Assembly: GCA_964518695.1 (NCBI GenBank)
Contig: CAZFGN010000003.1
Coordinates: 1 to 49,339, forward strand
Reading direction: 5' to 3'
Source: CAZFGN01 sp964518695
GTDB taxonomy: Bacteria > Patescibacteriota > Minisyncoccia > UBA6257 > Colwellbacteraceae
DNA: 49,339 bases
Shown here: piece after piece, positions 34,149 to 43,604 of the stretch
Numbering within the stretch: the first letter of the stretch is position 1
Layout of the letters: the number at the start of each line of letters is the position of its first letter
Made by a program: the position numbers and the translations under genes
The notes under the pieces: generated by a model
What the model was told of the DNA's origin: nothing
Databases searched by the model: none
What the model saw: the letters and a program-made list of their open reading frames with translations, nothing else

Positions 34149-35316
34149 ACACTTTCCATTTATATGTTAATAATTCGCGTAATCCAACCGGCCCACGCGC
34201 GTGGAATTTGCCGGTTGCAATCCCCATTTCTGAACCAAATCCAAAAACATAGCCATCGTGCAGACGCGTCGAGCAATTAACAAATACAGATGCCGCATCA
34301 ATCGCATTGGTAAACCTCTCGATTACTTTAACGTCAGAAGCAATGATGCCTTCGGAGTGTTTCTTGCTGTAACGATTGATGAACGTGGTCGCTTCTTCAA
34401 TGTTTTTGACTACTTTAAGCGCAACTTTTAAATCCAGAAATTCTCTCTTATATGCCGCGATACCTTTTACGATTTCTACTCCATGTTTGGATAAATCCTT
34501 GGCAATGAGCGGGATAAATGCTTTGGCAATAGCTTGATGAATCACTATTGTATCGAGCGAATTGCAGGCAGAGGGCTTACTTGTCTTAGCATTGATAATG
34601 ATTTTCCTTGCCATGACAAAGTCAGCGCTTTGGTCTATGTAAATTCTTGCTCCTCCGGCTGAATGAGCCAGAACCGGAATTATTGATTGTTTCCGTACCG
34701 CTTTCATAAGACCATAGCCACCTCGCGCGACGACCAGATCAATAAATGTATCCTCGCGTAGCAATTTGCTGATCTCATCTCTTGTTTCAACAAGCGCAAC
34801 AGTTGCTTTGTCCATTCCCGATTCCTTGAGTGCGTACGCGATACATTTAAATAGTTCACGGTTAGTATTTATCGCTTCGGGGCCACCTTTCAAAATAGTT
34901 GCGTTGCCTGATTTGATACACAACGCGGCAACGTCAATCGTTACCTCCGGGCGTGATTCGTAAATAACCAAAATAACCCTGATCGGTACAGCGATTTTGT
35001 GGAGTTCCAAACCGTTTGTGATTAATCTCTTCTCAATAATTTTACCCATGACACTATCGAGTTCGCTAATTAATCGGACTTCTCTGATAATTTGGGTAAT
35101 ACCATCATTGTCGAGTTTCAATCGTTGTAATAATGTTGGTGACAAACCCTTCTTTTCCGCCATCAAGAGATCTTCCTTATTTGCTGTAACGATAGCTTTG
35201 CGCCGCGCGTTAATAATCTCTCCAAGCCTAAATAGGCAAAAGTTTCTCGATTTTTCCGATGTTTGAGAAAGTAGTTGCGCCGATTGACAAATTTTTTGTA
35301 ACATACGTTTGTTCAT
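34123..35316 (-). CDS. proA: Gamma-glutamyl phosphate reductase
   Basis: Reduces glutamyl-5-phosphate to glutamate semialdehyde with NADPH. 397 residues, normal length. Motifs: GNATILKGGPEAINTN, the catalytic Cys in TSKPSACNSLDTIVIH (about residue 254), and the C-terminal HARGPVGLRELLTYK ending GNGQIR. The start overlaps the proB stop in an ATGA, so the two are translationally coupled, matching the need to channel the unstable phosphate intermediate. Confidence 0.95.
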   Translation of the reverse strand: MNKRMLQKICQSAQLLSQTSEKSRNFCLFRLGEIINARRKAIVTANKEDLLMAEKKGLSPTLLQRLKLDNDGITQIIREVRLISELDSVMGKIIEKRLITNGLELHKIAVPIRVILVIYESRPEVTIDVAALCIKSGNATILKGGPEAINTNRELFKCIAYALKESGMDKATVALVETRDEISKLLREDTFIDLVVARGGYGLMKAVRKQSIIPVLAHSAGGARIYIDQSADFVMARKIIINAKTSKPSACNSLDTIVIHQAIAKAFIPLIAKDLSKHGVEIVKGIAAYKREFLDLKVALKVVKNIEEATTFINRYSKKHSEGIIASDVKVIERFTNAIDAASVFVNCSTRLHDGYVFGFGSEMGIATGKFHARGPVGLRELLTYKWKVYGNGQIRK

Positions 35317-35933
35317 AACGCCTTTAATATAACGTTCTTTACTTTTCCATTCGCAATTAACGATTTAATGCCCATTCCGTCTGCTCTTTGCAGAGCTATT
35401 CGCTTGCTTTCTCCGCCGCCAACGCCGAACTCAGAACCTTTCATCGTAGAGAGAATCATAATCTGGGTTGCTCCGAGAATACGCGCAATCTCTACCGCAA
35501 GAAAATCGTTTCCACCAAAATCGTTAAGCGCTATAACGTCATTCTCATTGAGTACAGGCACTATGCCAATTTGCAAATAGTATTTTAGTAGCTTACTAAT
35601 TTTTTGCTTCTGAACTTCTAAATTCAACAAATCTTTGGTTATGAGAATCTGGGCAATTTGGAGATTTTTCTTCGAAAAAATCCGTTGAATCACGGAAATT
35701 ACATACGCTTGGCCAACGCCCGCCGCGGCTTGTTTTGAATCCCGGTCGTTTAACGAAAAATCGACGAATTTTGCTCCACAGGCTACCGCGCCCGAAATCA
35801 CTAAAATCACGCCGATGTTTTTCTCTTTCAAAGCAATTATCTGGTCGGTAATATGAGCAAGTCGAAATTCATCCAATTTGTTGCGTTGGGTTAAAAGCAC
35901 GCTACTTCCTATTTTGATTACCATTATTTTCAT
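35313..35933 (-). CDS. proB: Glutamate 5-kinase, unusually short
   Basis: Commits glutamate to proline. 206 residues, against about 255 for the amino-acid kinase domain alone and about 365 with the PUA domain. N-terminal motifs are good: VIKIGSSVLL, LVISGAVACGAKF, KQAAAGVGQAYV, AQILITKDLL, VPVLNENDVIALNDFGGND. After AEV-like ARILGATQIMILSTMKG the sequence jumps almost at once to GVGGGESKRIALQRADGMGI, which corresponds to the GTGGM-x-TK segment. The nucleotide-loop portion is shortened and PUA is absent. The gene is intact with good flanks and sits first in a proBAC operon, so it is probably functional. Confidence 0.9.
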   Translation of the reverse strand: MKIMVIKIGSSVLLTQRNKLDEFRLAHITDQIIALKEKNIGVILVISGAVACGAKFVDFSLNDRDSKQAAAGVGQAYVISVIQRIFSKKNLQIAQILITKDLLNLEVQKQKISKLLKYYLQIGIVPVLNENDVIALNDFGGNDFLAVEIARILGATQIMILSTMKGSEFGVGGGESKRIALQRADGMGIKSLIANGKVKNVILKAL

Positions 35934-35951
35934 GTGAATTTGCCGGAAATT

Positions 35952-36200
35952 AAAAACCTCGCCTTCGTTCTTCGAATTTTTCCGAAGAACAAGGACGAGG
36001 TTGAACCCGTGTTACCACCTTGTTTTGTTAAGACATTACTGTCTTAACCTCTGCAACTGACTCCGGTTTTTGGCCGACATCAGTTTCCCAATTTACGGTT
36101 GGGTTTCCGTGTTGCTCATCGCAACAAGCTCGTTCGGCGGGGAACCAAACTGATAGCGCTTCTCAAGAAGCATACACCTAATCTTTTTGTTGGACAAGCA
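35952..36200 (-). promoter_or_regulatory. T-box leader controlling proBAC (transcription attenuator)
   Basis: On the minus strand, upstream of proB. From 5' to 3': stem-loops in 36050-36180; a perfect stem III (gttaagac / gtcttaac, 36027-36048); the T-box sequence aaggtggtaacacgg (36007-36021); and a downstream cgtcctt that pairs with the upstream aacaagg to form the antiterminator (35988-36024). An alternative terminator follows: aacctcg...cgaggtt with inner cttcg/cgaag, then TTTTT (35952-36003), overlapping the antiterminator. This is the standard T-box arrangement, in which uncharged tRNA stabilises the antiterminator. Tandem TATAGT-like boxes near 36230-36250 are the probable promoter. 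I could not fix the specifier codon; proline is expected from the genes. This stretch fills the 320-nt gap between proB and recO. Confidence 0.85.
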
Positions 36201-36240
36201 AGTGAATAACCCTCCCTAATTTGCTGCATACTATATACTT

Positions 36241-36253
36241 TATACTATATACT
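36241..36253 (+). promoter_or_regulatory. Tandem -10 boxes before recO, leaderless layout
   Basis: TATACT at 36241-36246 and again at 36248-36253; the second ends 6 nt before the recO ATG (36260). The same A+T-rich stretch can serve the T-box leader on the other strand. Confidence 0.5.
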
Positions 36254-36259
36254 TCCCCA

Positions 36260-36790
36260 ATGGTTGAGCACTATACCAAAGCAATCGTTTTATCCCGGGA
36301 ACCAAAAGGTGAATTAGACGGGACTCTCACTTTGTATACCAAAGATTTGGGTAAGGTGATTGTCAAAGTCAAGAGCATCCGCCGCATCACTTCGAAACTA
36401 TCCGGCCATCTTACCCTAGGTAGCATAGCTAAAGTTAGAATTGTCGAGGCGAACGGCAATGGTCATCAGTTGATAGACGCGCTTTCTTCTAGTTCAAAGA
36501 TTACCTTGGATTCCTTAAGATTTCTGGATTTTATAAATAAACTTACGCCTATCGGTGTACCTGATCTGCGTTTATGGCATGAACTGGAACAAGCACTTTC
36601 GGAGGATCCCATAAGCAAAGCAACTTATCGTCGTTTGATTTCAGTTACGGGGTATAACGCTCGGAACGCTTCCTGTGATAATTGTCGTACAATACAAATT
36701 GCCTATTTTGCGCCGCGCGATATAATGTTTCTGTGTAGCCGTTGTTTTTGTGACTCCGGCTTAAAGGAAGATGAAGCTTTTTCAATCTAA
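36260..36790 (+). CDS. recO: DNA repair protein RecO
   Basis: Recombination mediator that helps load RecA on SSB-coated DNA. 176 residues from the ATG at 36260; the upstream in-frame ATG at 36221 lies in the promoter. N-terminal OB fold: YTKAIVLSREPKGELDG then TLYTKDLGKVIVKVKSIRR, typical for RecO. The C-terminal region holds a zinc knuckle, Cys in SCDNC and LCSRC. Shorter than E. coli RecO (242) because the helical middle domain is reduced. Overlaps the next gene by 20 nt. Confidence 0.88.
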   Translation: MVEHYTKAIVLSREPKGELDGTLTLYTKDLGKVIVKVKSIRRITSKLSGHLTLGSIAKVRIVEANGNGHQLIDALSSSSKITLDSLRFLDFINKLTPIGVPDLRLWHELEQALSEDPISKATYRRLISVTGYNARNASCDNCRTIQIAYFAPRDIMFLCSRCFCDSGLKEDEAFSI

Positions 36791-38459
36791 AGTAGCTATC
36801 TATATCTCAATCTTTGTACTGTTAACAATGATCGGCGGCTTTTACTTTTGGAGTGCCTTGTCTTCCGGCGGTATTAATATCGATCTAAATACCGATGGGG
36901 GAGAACTGGTCGGCGAACCATTTGATCTTAAAGTTAACTTTGTAAACGACTCGAGAAATATTTTAAATGACGCAACCCTGAAATTGGAGATGTCTTCTAA
37001 TGCCATTCTTGTGAATGGCGATCAGGATAAAAAAATTGTTGAGAGAGTTGTGGGTAGTATAGATATAGGCGGAGCCCATCAAGAAATATTCAAAGTTATG
37101 GCTACTCCATCTGATGATTCCGTAAGGGAATTCATTGTTAAACTCTCTTACGCGCCGGGAACAATCGCGGCTCATTTTGAAAAAAGTAAAACTTTTAAAG
37201 TGGAGATCAAGCCGCTTGAAACAAAACTCACTTTGAACGTGCCAGAAAAAGTTTTCTCCGGCGAGGAATTTGAAATCTCATCTAATTATAGCGCGGTAAA
37301 CCCTAAAGAGTCTCCTAAACTTTTTTTGAAAGTTCTTTACCCGGTGAACTTCGTTAAAACATCGGATAATTTAGAAGAAGAAACCAGAACAAGCGGAAAA
37401 TTCACCTCGTATGGTTTGGTTAGTTTCCCAGATGACGCGAGCTTCGACATTAAAAGCCAAATTCTCACTAATTTATTGGGGCGCGATTACGTGATAGCCG
37501 AAAAAGTTTCTCGTGTGCTTATTTCAGCCTCACCTCTATCTTTGAAGATCAAGGTGAATGACGGTGAAAACATAGTTGCTCATAATGCCGACACTCTTAA
37601 TTACGCCTTGATCTACAAAAACAATACTCAAGTTGGTTTGCAAGATATAAACTTAAGAGCAAAACTCACTGGGGAGATGTTTAATTTCCAAACCATAGAT
37701 ACTAAAAATGCTAAGTTGAATCTTATCGCAAAAACCATCACCTGGGATTCAAATGATTTCAAAGAGTTAGCCCTTTTAAATCCGGGAGAAGAAAGGATCG
37801 TGAACTTCGTGATCAAATTAAGAGATTCGTATCCGATAAGGAGATTAAACGACAAAAACTTCACTCTAAAGGTGGAAGCTAATATTGTTTCCCCCACGGT
37901 GCCATATCTTGTTGCCGCTGACAAAACAACCAATTTTGCTTCTTTGGAAACGAAAGTCGAGGGCTTAATTGAAGTTGACTCACGCGGATTCTTTCGTGAT
38001 GCTCTAGCCGGGATCTTGAACAAAGGCCCATGGCCGCCGAAGGTTGGGCAACCTACCCAATATACAATTCATTGGCTCTTAACCAATTACGCCTCTGATG
38101 TGAGTAATATAAATGTTCATGCCTCGCTTGAGGATGGTGTTGTATTTGTGGGTACGGCGAAGAGCAACACTAGCCCGCCTCCTGAAATTAATTCTGAAAC
38201 CGGTGAGATAATTTGGAGGATCGAGAGACTTGTTGCGACAACCGGTATAACCGGAGAAAAACCGGAAGCCATTTTTCAAATTGAAGCAACTCCCACTCTC
38301 GATAAAAAGGGGAATTATATGCCGCTTCTTTCCACAACTCAAGTCAAGGCGACTGACGAATTCATTGGCACAGAAATTATTAACTCAAGCATCTCAATTA
38401 CCACTCGCTTGCCCGCCGATTCCACGATTAGCGAAAGCGAGGGAATTGTCGTAGAATAG
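36771..38459 (+). CDS. Large membrane-anchored surface protein with Ig-like repeats
   Basis: 562 residues, no family recognised by name. Residues 8-29 form an N-terminal membrane anchor (basic residue before, AIYISIFVLLTMIGGFYF). The remainder is extracytoplasmic and beta-rich, with about four Ig-like or DUF11-like segments recognisable by alternating hydrophobics and phrases such as NPGEERIVNFVIKLRD and GQPTQYTIHWLLTNYASDVS (conserved repeats-domain pattern for bacterial surface adhesion proteins). No cysteines after the anchor. The upstream ggaag serves as Shine-Dalgarno. Lies between recO and glyS in an operon, so the role is not explained by context. Confidence 0.75.
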   Translation: MKLFQSKVAIYISIFVLLTMIGGFYFWSALSSGGINIDLNTDGGELVGEPFDLKVNFVNDSRNILNDATLKLEMSSNAILVNGDQDKKIVERVVGSIDIGGAHQEIFKVMATPSDDSVREFIVKLSYAPGTIAAHFEKSKTFKVEIKPLETKLTLNVPEKVFSGEEFEISSNYSAVNPKESPKLFLKVLYPVNFVKTSDNLEEETRTSGKFTSYGLVSFPDDASFDIKSQILTNLLGRDYVIAEKVSRVLISASPLSLKIKVNDGENIVAHNADTLNYALIYKNNTQVGLQDINLRAKLTGEMFNFQTIDTKNAKLNLIAKTITWDSNDFKELALLNPGEERIVNFVIKLRDSYPIRRLNDKNFTLKVEANIVSPTVPYLVAADKTTNFASLETKVEGLIEVDSRGFFRDALAGILNKGPWPPKVGQPTQYTIHWLLTNYASDVSNINVHASLEDGVVFVGTAKSNTSPPPEINSETGEIIWRIERLVATTGITGEKPEAIFQIEATPTLDKKGNYMPLLSTTQVKATDEFIGTEIINSSISITTRLPADSTISESEGIVVE

Positions 38460-38466
38460 GGAAACT

Positions 38467-39810
38467 ATGGTTGATTTAATGGATAAAATAATAAGTCTCT
38501 GTAAAAGGCGGGGGTTTATCTTTCCTGGTAGCGAGATATACGGGGGGCTTGCTAACTCCTGGGATTACGGACCGCTTGGGGTAGAGCTGAAAAATAATAT
38601 CAAGAATCTTTGGTGGGAGCGTTTTGTTCACGGTAGGGATGATATGGTAGGCATTGACGCGGCGCTCATAATGAATCCCAAAGTTTGGGAAGCGAGTGGC
38701 CACTTGGCTAATTTCACAGACCCATTGGTTGAATGCAAGAAATGTCATGACCGTTTTCGCACAGATCAGCTCGCAGCTTTGCTTAATGCCGCGAGGAATC
38801 AAAATCAGAATTTGCCCAAAGATATGTTTTCTGAGGGATCTTGCCCAACGTGCAATGCGAAGAATAATTTTACAGAACCAAAGCAATTTAATCTCATGTT
38901 AAAGACTTTTCTGGGTCCGGCCGAAGAAGCAGCCAATACAGTTTACTTCCGTCCCGAAACCGCCCAGGCGATGTTTGTAAATTTTAAAAATGTTTTGGAC
39001 ACTTCAAGGCGAAAAATTCCTTTCGGCATCGCTCAAGTCGGCAAAGCATTTAGAAATGAAATAACCCCTGGTAATTTCATATTCCGTACCAGAGAATTCG
39101 AGCAGATGGAAATTGAATACTTTATTAAGGAAGCTGATTGGAAAGATTCATTTGAACATTGGAGAGAAGAAATGTGGGCTTGGGTAACTGATGAATTAGG
39201 CTTAGACAAAAGCAATGTCCACGAATTAGGTATTCCTGATGGAGAAAGGGCTCATTATTCCAAGAAAACCATAGATTTTGAATACGACTATCCCTTCGGC
39301 AGGAAGGAGCTTTACGGCTTGGCTTATCGAGGTGACTTTGATCTTCAAAATCATTTCAAGGAAGAAGCTCCTTACAAAGACCCCGAAACCGGCGAAGGAT
39401 TTTATCCGCACGTGATTGAACCCACTTGGGGAGTGGACAGGTCCGTTTTAGCTGTGCTCTGTGATGCCTACGAAGAAGAATCAGAAAGAATAGTTTTGAA
39501 ACTTAAACCTAAATTAGCTCCTTATAAAGTTGCCGTTTTCCCTTTATTAAGAAATAAACCCGAATTAATAGATAAGGCTAAAGGAATCTATTCCGACTTG
39601 AGAAAAGAATTTGTAACTGCTTGGGACGATAGGGGGAATATTGGTAAAAGATATTATAGTCAAGATGAAATCGGAACTCCTTATTGTGTAACGATTGATT
39701 TTGATACTTTGAAAGACAAAGCGGTAACCGTGCGCGACAGAGATACCATGAAACAAGAACGTGTTTTGATAGAAAATTTAATTTCTTATTTAACGAATGC
39801 ACTCAAATAA
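38467..39810 (+). CDS. glyS: Glycyl-tRNA synthetase (alpha2 type)
   Basis: Class II enzyme that charges tRNA-Gly. 447 residues, the single-subunit dimeric type rather than the alpha-beta bacterial form. Motifs: FIFPGSEIYGGLANSWDYGP at the N-terminus, VWEASGHLANFTDPLVECK, an inserted zinc-knob region (CKKCHDRFR and CPTC), FRPETAQAMFVNFK, KIPFGIAQVGKAFRNEITP, FRTREFEQMEIEYF, and the class II motif 3 IEPTWGVDRSVLAVL. The anticodon-binding domain follows at about 350-447. agggaa precedes the ATG. Overlaps the peptidase gene by 14 nt. Confidence 0.96.
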   Translation: MVDLMDKIISLCKRRGFIFPGSEIYGGLANSWDYGPLGVELKNNIKNLWWERFVHGRDDMVGIDAALIMNPKVWEASGHLANFTDPLVECKKCHDRFRTDQLAALLNAARNQNQNLPKDMFSEGSCPTCNAKNNFTEPKQFNLMLKTFLGPAEEAANTVYFRPETAQAMFVNFKNVLDTSRRKIPFGIAQVGKAFRNEITPGNFIFRTREFEQMEIEYFIKEADWKDSFEHWREEMWAWVTDELGLDKSNVHELGIPDGERAHYSKKTIDFEYDYPFGRKELYGLAYRGDFDLQNHFKEEAPYKDPETGEGFYPHVIEPTWGVDRSVLAVLCDAYEEESERIVLKLKPKLAPYKVAVFPLLRNKPELIDKAKGIYSDLRKEFVTAWDDRGNIGKRYYSQDEIGTPYCVTIDFDTLKDKAVTVRDRDTMKQERVLIENLISYLTNALK

Positions 39811-41068
39811 GATTGTTTTAGAGAACGGCTTAAGAATTCTTACAGTACCTATGGCCGGTAGCCTTACGGCTGCTGTTCTAGTTTTAGTTGAGGCTGGTTC
39901 GGAATATGAAACCAAAGAGGTTAACGGTGTTTCTCATTTTTTGGAACACATGTGTTTTAAAGGTACGAATATGAGGCCAAGGACTATTGATATTACGGCT
40001 GAACTTGACAGTATAGGTGCTGTTTATAATGCTTTCACGGGCGGTGAAACTACCGGTTACTACGCAAAAGCCGAAGCAAGACATTTGGATAAAATTTTGG
40101 ACGTTATCTCTGATTTGTATTTAGATCCAATTCTCGATTCCAAAGAAATTGATAAAGAGCGTGGGGTTGTCATTGAAGAAATTAATTCTTATGAAGATAT
40201 GCCCATGAGGCGCGTGCACGAGTTGTTTGTTGATCTTCTCTACGGAGACCAACCTGCCGGGTGGGATATTGGCGGTAGAAAAGAAATCATTAAAAAACTA
40301 AAACGCGATGACCTTGTGAAATATCGTAAAGCAAGATATATCGCTTCGCACACCGTTGTTGTAATCGCGGGCAAGTTCAATGAAGCAGAGGTTATAGAGA
40401 AAGTTAAGAACATTTTCTCCACGGTGGAAATCGGAAGTAAACTGCCTAAGCCGAAAACTATTGAAGAGCAATCTTCGCCCAAAATAAAAATCAAGTATAA
40501 GGAATCAGACCAAACCCATCTGGTTCTGGGAGTGAGAGCTTTTAATATTTTCGATGCACGTCGATATGCCTTGGAGATTCTTTCGGATGTTCTAGGTGGT
40601 GGCATGAGTTCGCGTCTTTGGCAAAAGGTAAGAGAAGAAATGGGCGCGGTTTATCATATAAGCACAGAAGCTGACCTATCGTTGGATCACGGTTATCTTT
40701 CAGCATCTCTCGGTGTCGCCCATGAAAGACTAATAGAAGTGCTAGGCGCCGTCCTTGCGGAATTTAAAGTATTAAGTAAGGAGTCCATAAGCACGGAAGA
40801 ATTGCAGAGAGCTAAAGATCATCTTATTGGGAATTTAATGGTTGGTCTAGAAACTTCGGATGATTTGTCGCGTTTCTACGGGGCGCAAGAGATACTCACT
40901 GGCAATATTCTCACGCCCAAGGAATTAGAGAAAGAAATAAGAGCTGTTAAGGCGAGCGAAGTACGGATGCTAGCGGAGGAGATATTCAAAACCTCGAAGC
41001 TAAATCTCGCTGTAATCGGGCCAGTCAAGGACCGCGAGGCATTGCAGAAGGTACTCAAGCTGGATTAA
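39797..41068 (+). CDS. M16-family zinc peptidase
   Basis: Processing-peptidase family (pitrilysin/MPP). 423 residues with two homologous halves. The inverted zinc motif HxxEH is HFLEH at 47-51, and the distal ligand Glu is in the EEINSYEDMP region (about 121-130). The remaining GGMSSRLWQKVREE (about 268-281) is the R-Y-like motif of the second half. One chain alone, so probably self-dimerising. Cytoplasmic, no signal peptide. Substrates unknown; processing of peptides is likely. Starts inside glyS. Confidence 0.93.
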   Translation: MHSNKIVLENGLRILTVPMAGSLTAAVLVLVEAGSEYETKEVNGVSHFLEHMCFKGTNMRPRTIDITAELDSIGAVYNAFTGGETTGYYAKAEARHLDKILDVISDLYLDPILDSKEIDKERGVVIEEINSYEDMPMRRVHELFVDLLYGDQPAGWDIGGRKEIIKKLKRDDLVKYRKARYIASHTVVVIAGKFNEAEVIEKVKNIFSTVEIGSKLPKPKTIEEQSSPKIKIKYKESDQTHLVLGVRAFNIFDARRYALEILSDVLGGGMSSRLWQKVREEMGAVYHISTEADLSLDHGYLSASLGVAHERLIEVLGAVLAEFKVLSKESISTEELQRAKDHLIGNLMVGLETSDDLSRFYGAQEILTGNILTPKELEKEIRAVKASEVRMLAEEIFKTSKLNLAVIGPVKDREALQKVLKLD

Positions 41069-41078
41069 ACTAATTCTA

Positions 41079-42101
41079 GTGAACCGCTTAAACATTGAAG
41101 TATCTTGGACAACCCTATGGCGCATAGTTATCATGCTAGGTCTTGTTTTGCTTGTTTATCTTGCCCAAGATTCAATCACTGTTTTATTTTTAGCTATATT
41201 TCTTTCTTCAGCACTGGATGCTTTAGTCATAAAACTTGAGTCTTGGGGGGTTCCAAGACTCTTAGGGACAATCGCTGTTTTTCTGGGATTCTTAACCATC
41301 ATGGCTGTTATGATATACACCGTGGTCCCTATAGCCATTCTCGAACTGCGGGGGATATTTAATAATTTAGGTGGGATTACAGGACAGATTTTGAATCTAG
41401 GCGTCCCACCCCAATTCACGGATCTTTTAAGCAATAATCTCGAGTCTATTTCTAACACGCTTTTTGCTGGCAGCGCTTCCTTTATAGAAATATTAGGCAA
41501 ATTACTGGGCGGCATAACTTCTCTTGTAGCTGTTCTTGTTACTTCTTTTTATCTGACTTTAAGTCGTGACGGCGTTGGTAGATTTTTAAGGGCAGTTTTT
41601 CCGGAAGATTTAGAGGATAAAGTCTTAAGTATATATTATCGCTCCAAGAAAAAAATTGGCCATTGGTTTCAAGCGCAGCTCATCCTATCTTTGATTATAG
41701 GTTTCGTTGTGTTTTCCGGCCTATGGATTTTAGGCGTTAAATACAATCTTATCCTTGCGATCTTTGCCGCGGTCTTTGAGTTAGTACCCATAGTAGGCCC
41801 CGTCTTTGCGGGCGGTCTCGCTGTGGTCGTAGGTTTGTCACAATCTGTAAATACAGGCATTTACGTCCTCTTATTTTTCCTTGTTATTCAACAGCTTGAG
41901 AATCACATTTTAGTACCTCTAGTAATGAGACGGGCTATCAACGTTCATCCGGTAGTAATTCTAATTTCCCTTTTAGCTGGTTTAGAAATCGCGGGATTTG
42001 TTGGGATGGTTCTCGCGGTACCTGCGGCAGTCGTCGCCGGAGAAATTGTTGAGGATTGGATAGCAAAGAAAGCTATGAGCCGTAAACAGCTCGATATATA
42101 A
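41079..42101 (+). CDS. AI-2E family transporter
   Basis: 340-residue membrane protein of the AI-2E/YhhQ-PerM superfamily. Seven or eight helices; two N-terminal helices, a periplasmic-type central domain (about 95-155), then the conserved IFAAVFELVPIVGPVFAGGL and a C-terminal ENHILVPLVMRRAINVHPVV motif. Members export autoinducer-2 or act as sodium-proton antiporters, so the substrate here is unknown. Start is GTG at 41079; no ATG suits. Ten nt after the peptidase stop. Confidence 0.88.
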   Translation: MNRLNIEVSWTTLWRIVIMLGLVLLVYLAQDSITVLFLAIFLSSALDALVIKLESWGVPRLLGTIAVFLGFLTIMAVMIYTVVPIAILELRGIFNNLGGITGQILNLGVPPQFTDLLSNNLESISNTLFAGSASFIEILGKLLGGITSLVAVLVTSFYLTLSRDGVGRFLRAVFPEDLEDKVLSIYYRSKKKIGHWFQAQLILSLIIGFVVFSGLWILGVKYNLILAIFAAVFELVPIVGPVFAGGLAVVVGLSQSVNTGIYVLLFFLVIQQLENHILVPLVMRRAINVHPVVILISLLAGLEIAGFVGMVLAVPAAVVAGEIVEDWIAKKAMSRKQLDI

Positions 42102-42121
42102 GACCTTATTTCTCCGAGCCC

Positions 42122-43582
42122 ATGAACAAAGACTCAAACGAAAAGAGTTATTACATTACCACAACGCTTCCTTATGTTAATGATCGTCCCCACATAGGGC
42201 ATGCTTTGGAATTTGTTCAAGCGGATGCGGTGGCACGTTACAAACGTATGCAAGGCTACGACGTTATCCTCAACTTCGGAACCGACGAACACGGACAGAA
42301 AATTTATAAGAAGGCTCTCGAGGCCAATAAAGATCCGCAGGCATATGCGGATGAATACGCGGCTACCTTTGATGCCTTAAAGCAGATTCTTAACTTCTCC
42401 TATGATAGATTCATCCGCACTAGCAATCCCGATCACAAAGAAGCGGCAAGAGAGTTTTGGAGAATCTCGGCGAAGAATGGAGATATCTATAAGAAGTTCT
42501 ATAAGATAAAATATTGCGTTGGTTGCGAATTGGAAAAAACCGACTCGGAACTTGTAGCAGAAAAGTGCCCGATTCATCCTAGTATAGAAGTCGAATTAAG
42601 AGAGGAAGAAAACTATTTTTTTCGCCTTTCTAAGTATGAAAGTAAGCTAAGTGAATTATATAAAAATCGGCCCGATTTTGTGGTACCAGCTTTCCGTTTA
42701 AATGAAATGAAGTCTCTTATAGAGCATGAAGGCTTACAGGATTTCAGTATTTCACGTTTGAAAGAAAAAATGCCTTGGGGTATATCCGTTCCGGATGATG
42801 ATGCCCACGTTATGTATGTCTGGTTCGATGCCCTTATCAACTACGTTTCCACTATCGGTTGGCCTAAAGATATGACGCATTTTCTCCGTTACTGGCCTGT
42901 GGTGCAATTCGCGGGCAAAGATCAAGTTCGCCAACAGGCAGTTATGTGGCAGGGTATGCTTATGTCCGCTGGCCTCAAGCCATCAAAGCAGATCGTCATT
43001 CATGGGTTTATTGTAGGCGAGGGCGGCATCAAGATGTCTAAAAGTTTAGGCAACGTTATTGATCCCTATAAAGTTGTAGAAGAATACAGTACCGACGCCT
43101 TGCGTTATTTCCTATTGAGGCATATTCATCCATACGAGGACAGCGAGTTCACGCCCGAAAAGTTTAAAGAAGCCTATAATGCCAACTTGGCAAACGGCCT
43201 GGGCAATCTGGTAAGTAGAATCATGAAAATGTCCTCCGATTATAGTGTTACGGCAAATTTATCTAATCGTGAGGAAGTTTTGGAAAGCGAATTTTCCACC
43301 GCCGTTTTTGACAATTTGGAAAAGTACAGCTATAACTCTGCCCTTGATCTGATTTGGGGAGAGATGCAAAATCTAGACTCCTATATTAATGTGAAAGTCC
43401 CATTTAAATTAATAAAACAAAATCCCGAAGAAGCTAAAGCTGTTGTGGCAAAACTAATTGAGGGGTTGTGGAATGTGGCTATAACGTTAGAACCGTTTTT
43501 ACCAGCGACTGCCGAAGAAATTCAAAGGCTAATAGGAGCGAACTCTACCCCGGAAAAACCGCTTTTCCCAAGAAAAGAATAA
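42122..43582 (+). CDS. metG: Methionyl-tRNA synthetase
   Basis: Class I synthetase that charges tRNA-Met. 486 residues. HIGH motif PHIGHALEF (about 22-30), the KMSKS motif GGIKMSKSLGNVIDPYK (about 302-318), and FGTDEHGQKI. A zinc knuckle, CVGCELEK and KCPIHPS (C-x2-C...C-x2-H), marks the connective domain. It lacks the C-terminal EMAP dimer domain. tatD follows 22 nt later, a linkage common in bacteria. Confidence 0.96.
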   Translation: MNKDSNEKSYYITTTLPYVNDRPHIGHALEFVQADAVARYKRMQGYDVILNFGTDEHGQKIYKKALEANKDPQAYADEYAATFDALKQILNFSYDRFIRTSNPDHKEAAREFWRISAKNGDIYKKFYKIKYCVGCELEKTDSELVAEKCPIHPSIEVELREEENYFFRLSKYESKLSELYKNRPDFVVPAFRLNEMKSLIEHEGLQDFSISRLKEKMPWGISVPDDDAHVMYVWFDALINYVSTIGWPKDMTHFLRYWPVVQFAGKDQVRQQAVMWQGMLMSAGLKPSKQIVIHGFIVGEGGIKMSKSLGNVIDPYKVVEEYSTDALRYFLLRHIHPYEDSEFTPEKFKEAYNANLANGLGNLVSRIMKMSSDYSVTANLSNREEVLESEFSTAVFDNLEKYSYNSALDLIWGEMQNLDSYINVKVPFKLIKQNPEEAKAVVAKLIEGLWNVAITLEPFLPATAEEIQRLIGANSTPEKPLFPRKE

Positions 43583-43604
43583 TGGTTCAGAAGGTTCATT
43601 ATAA

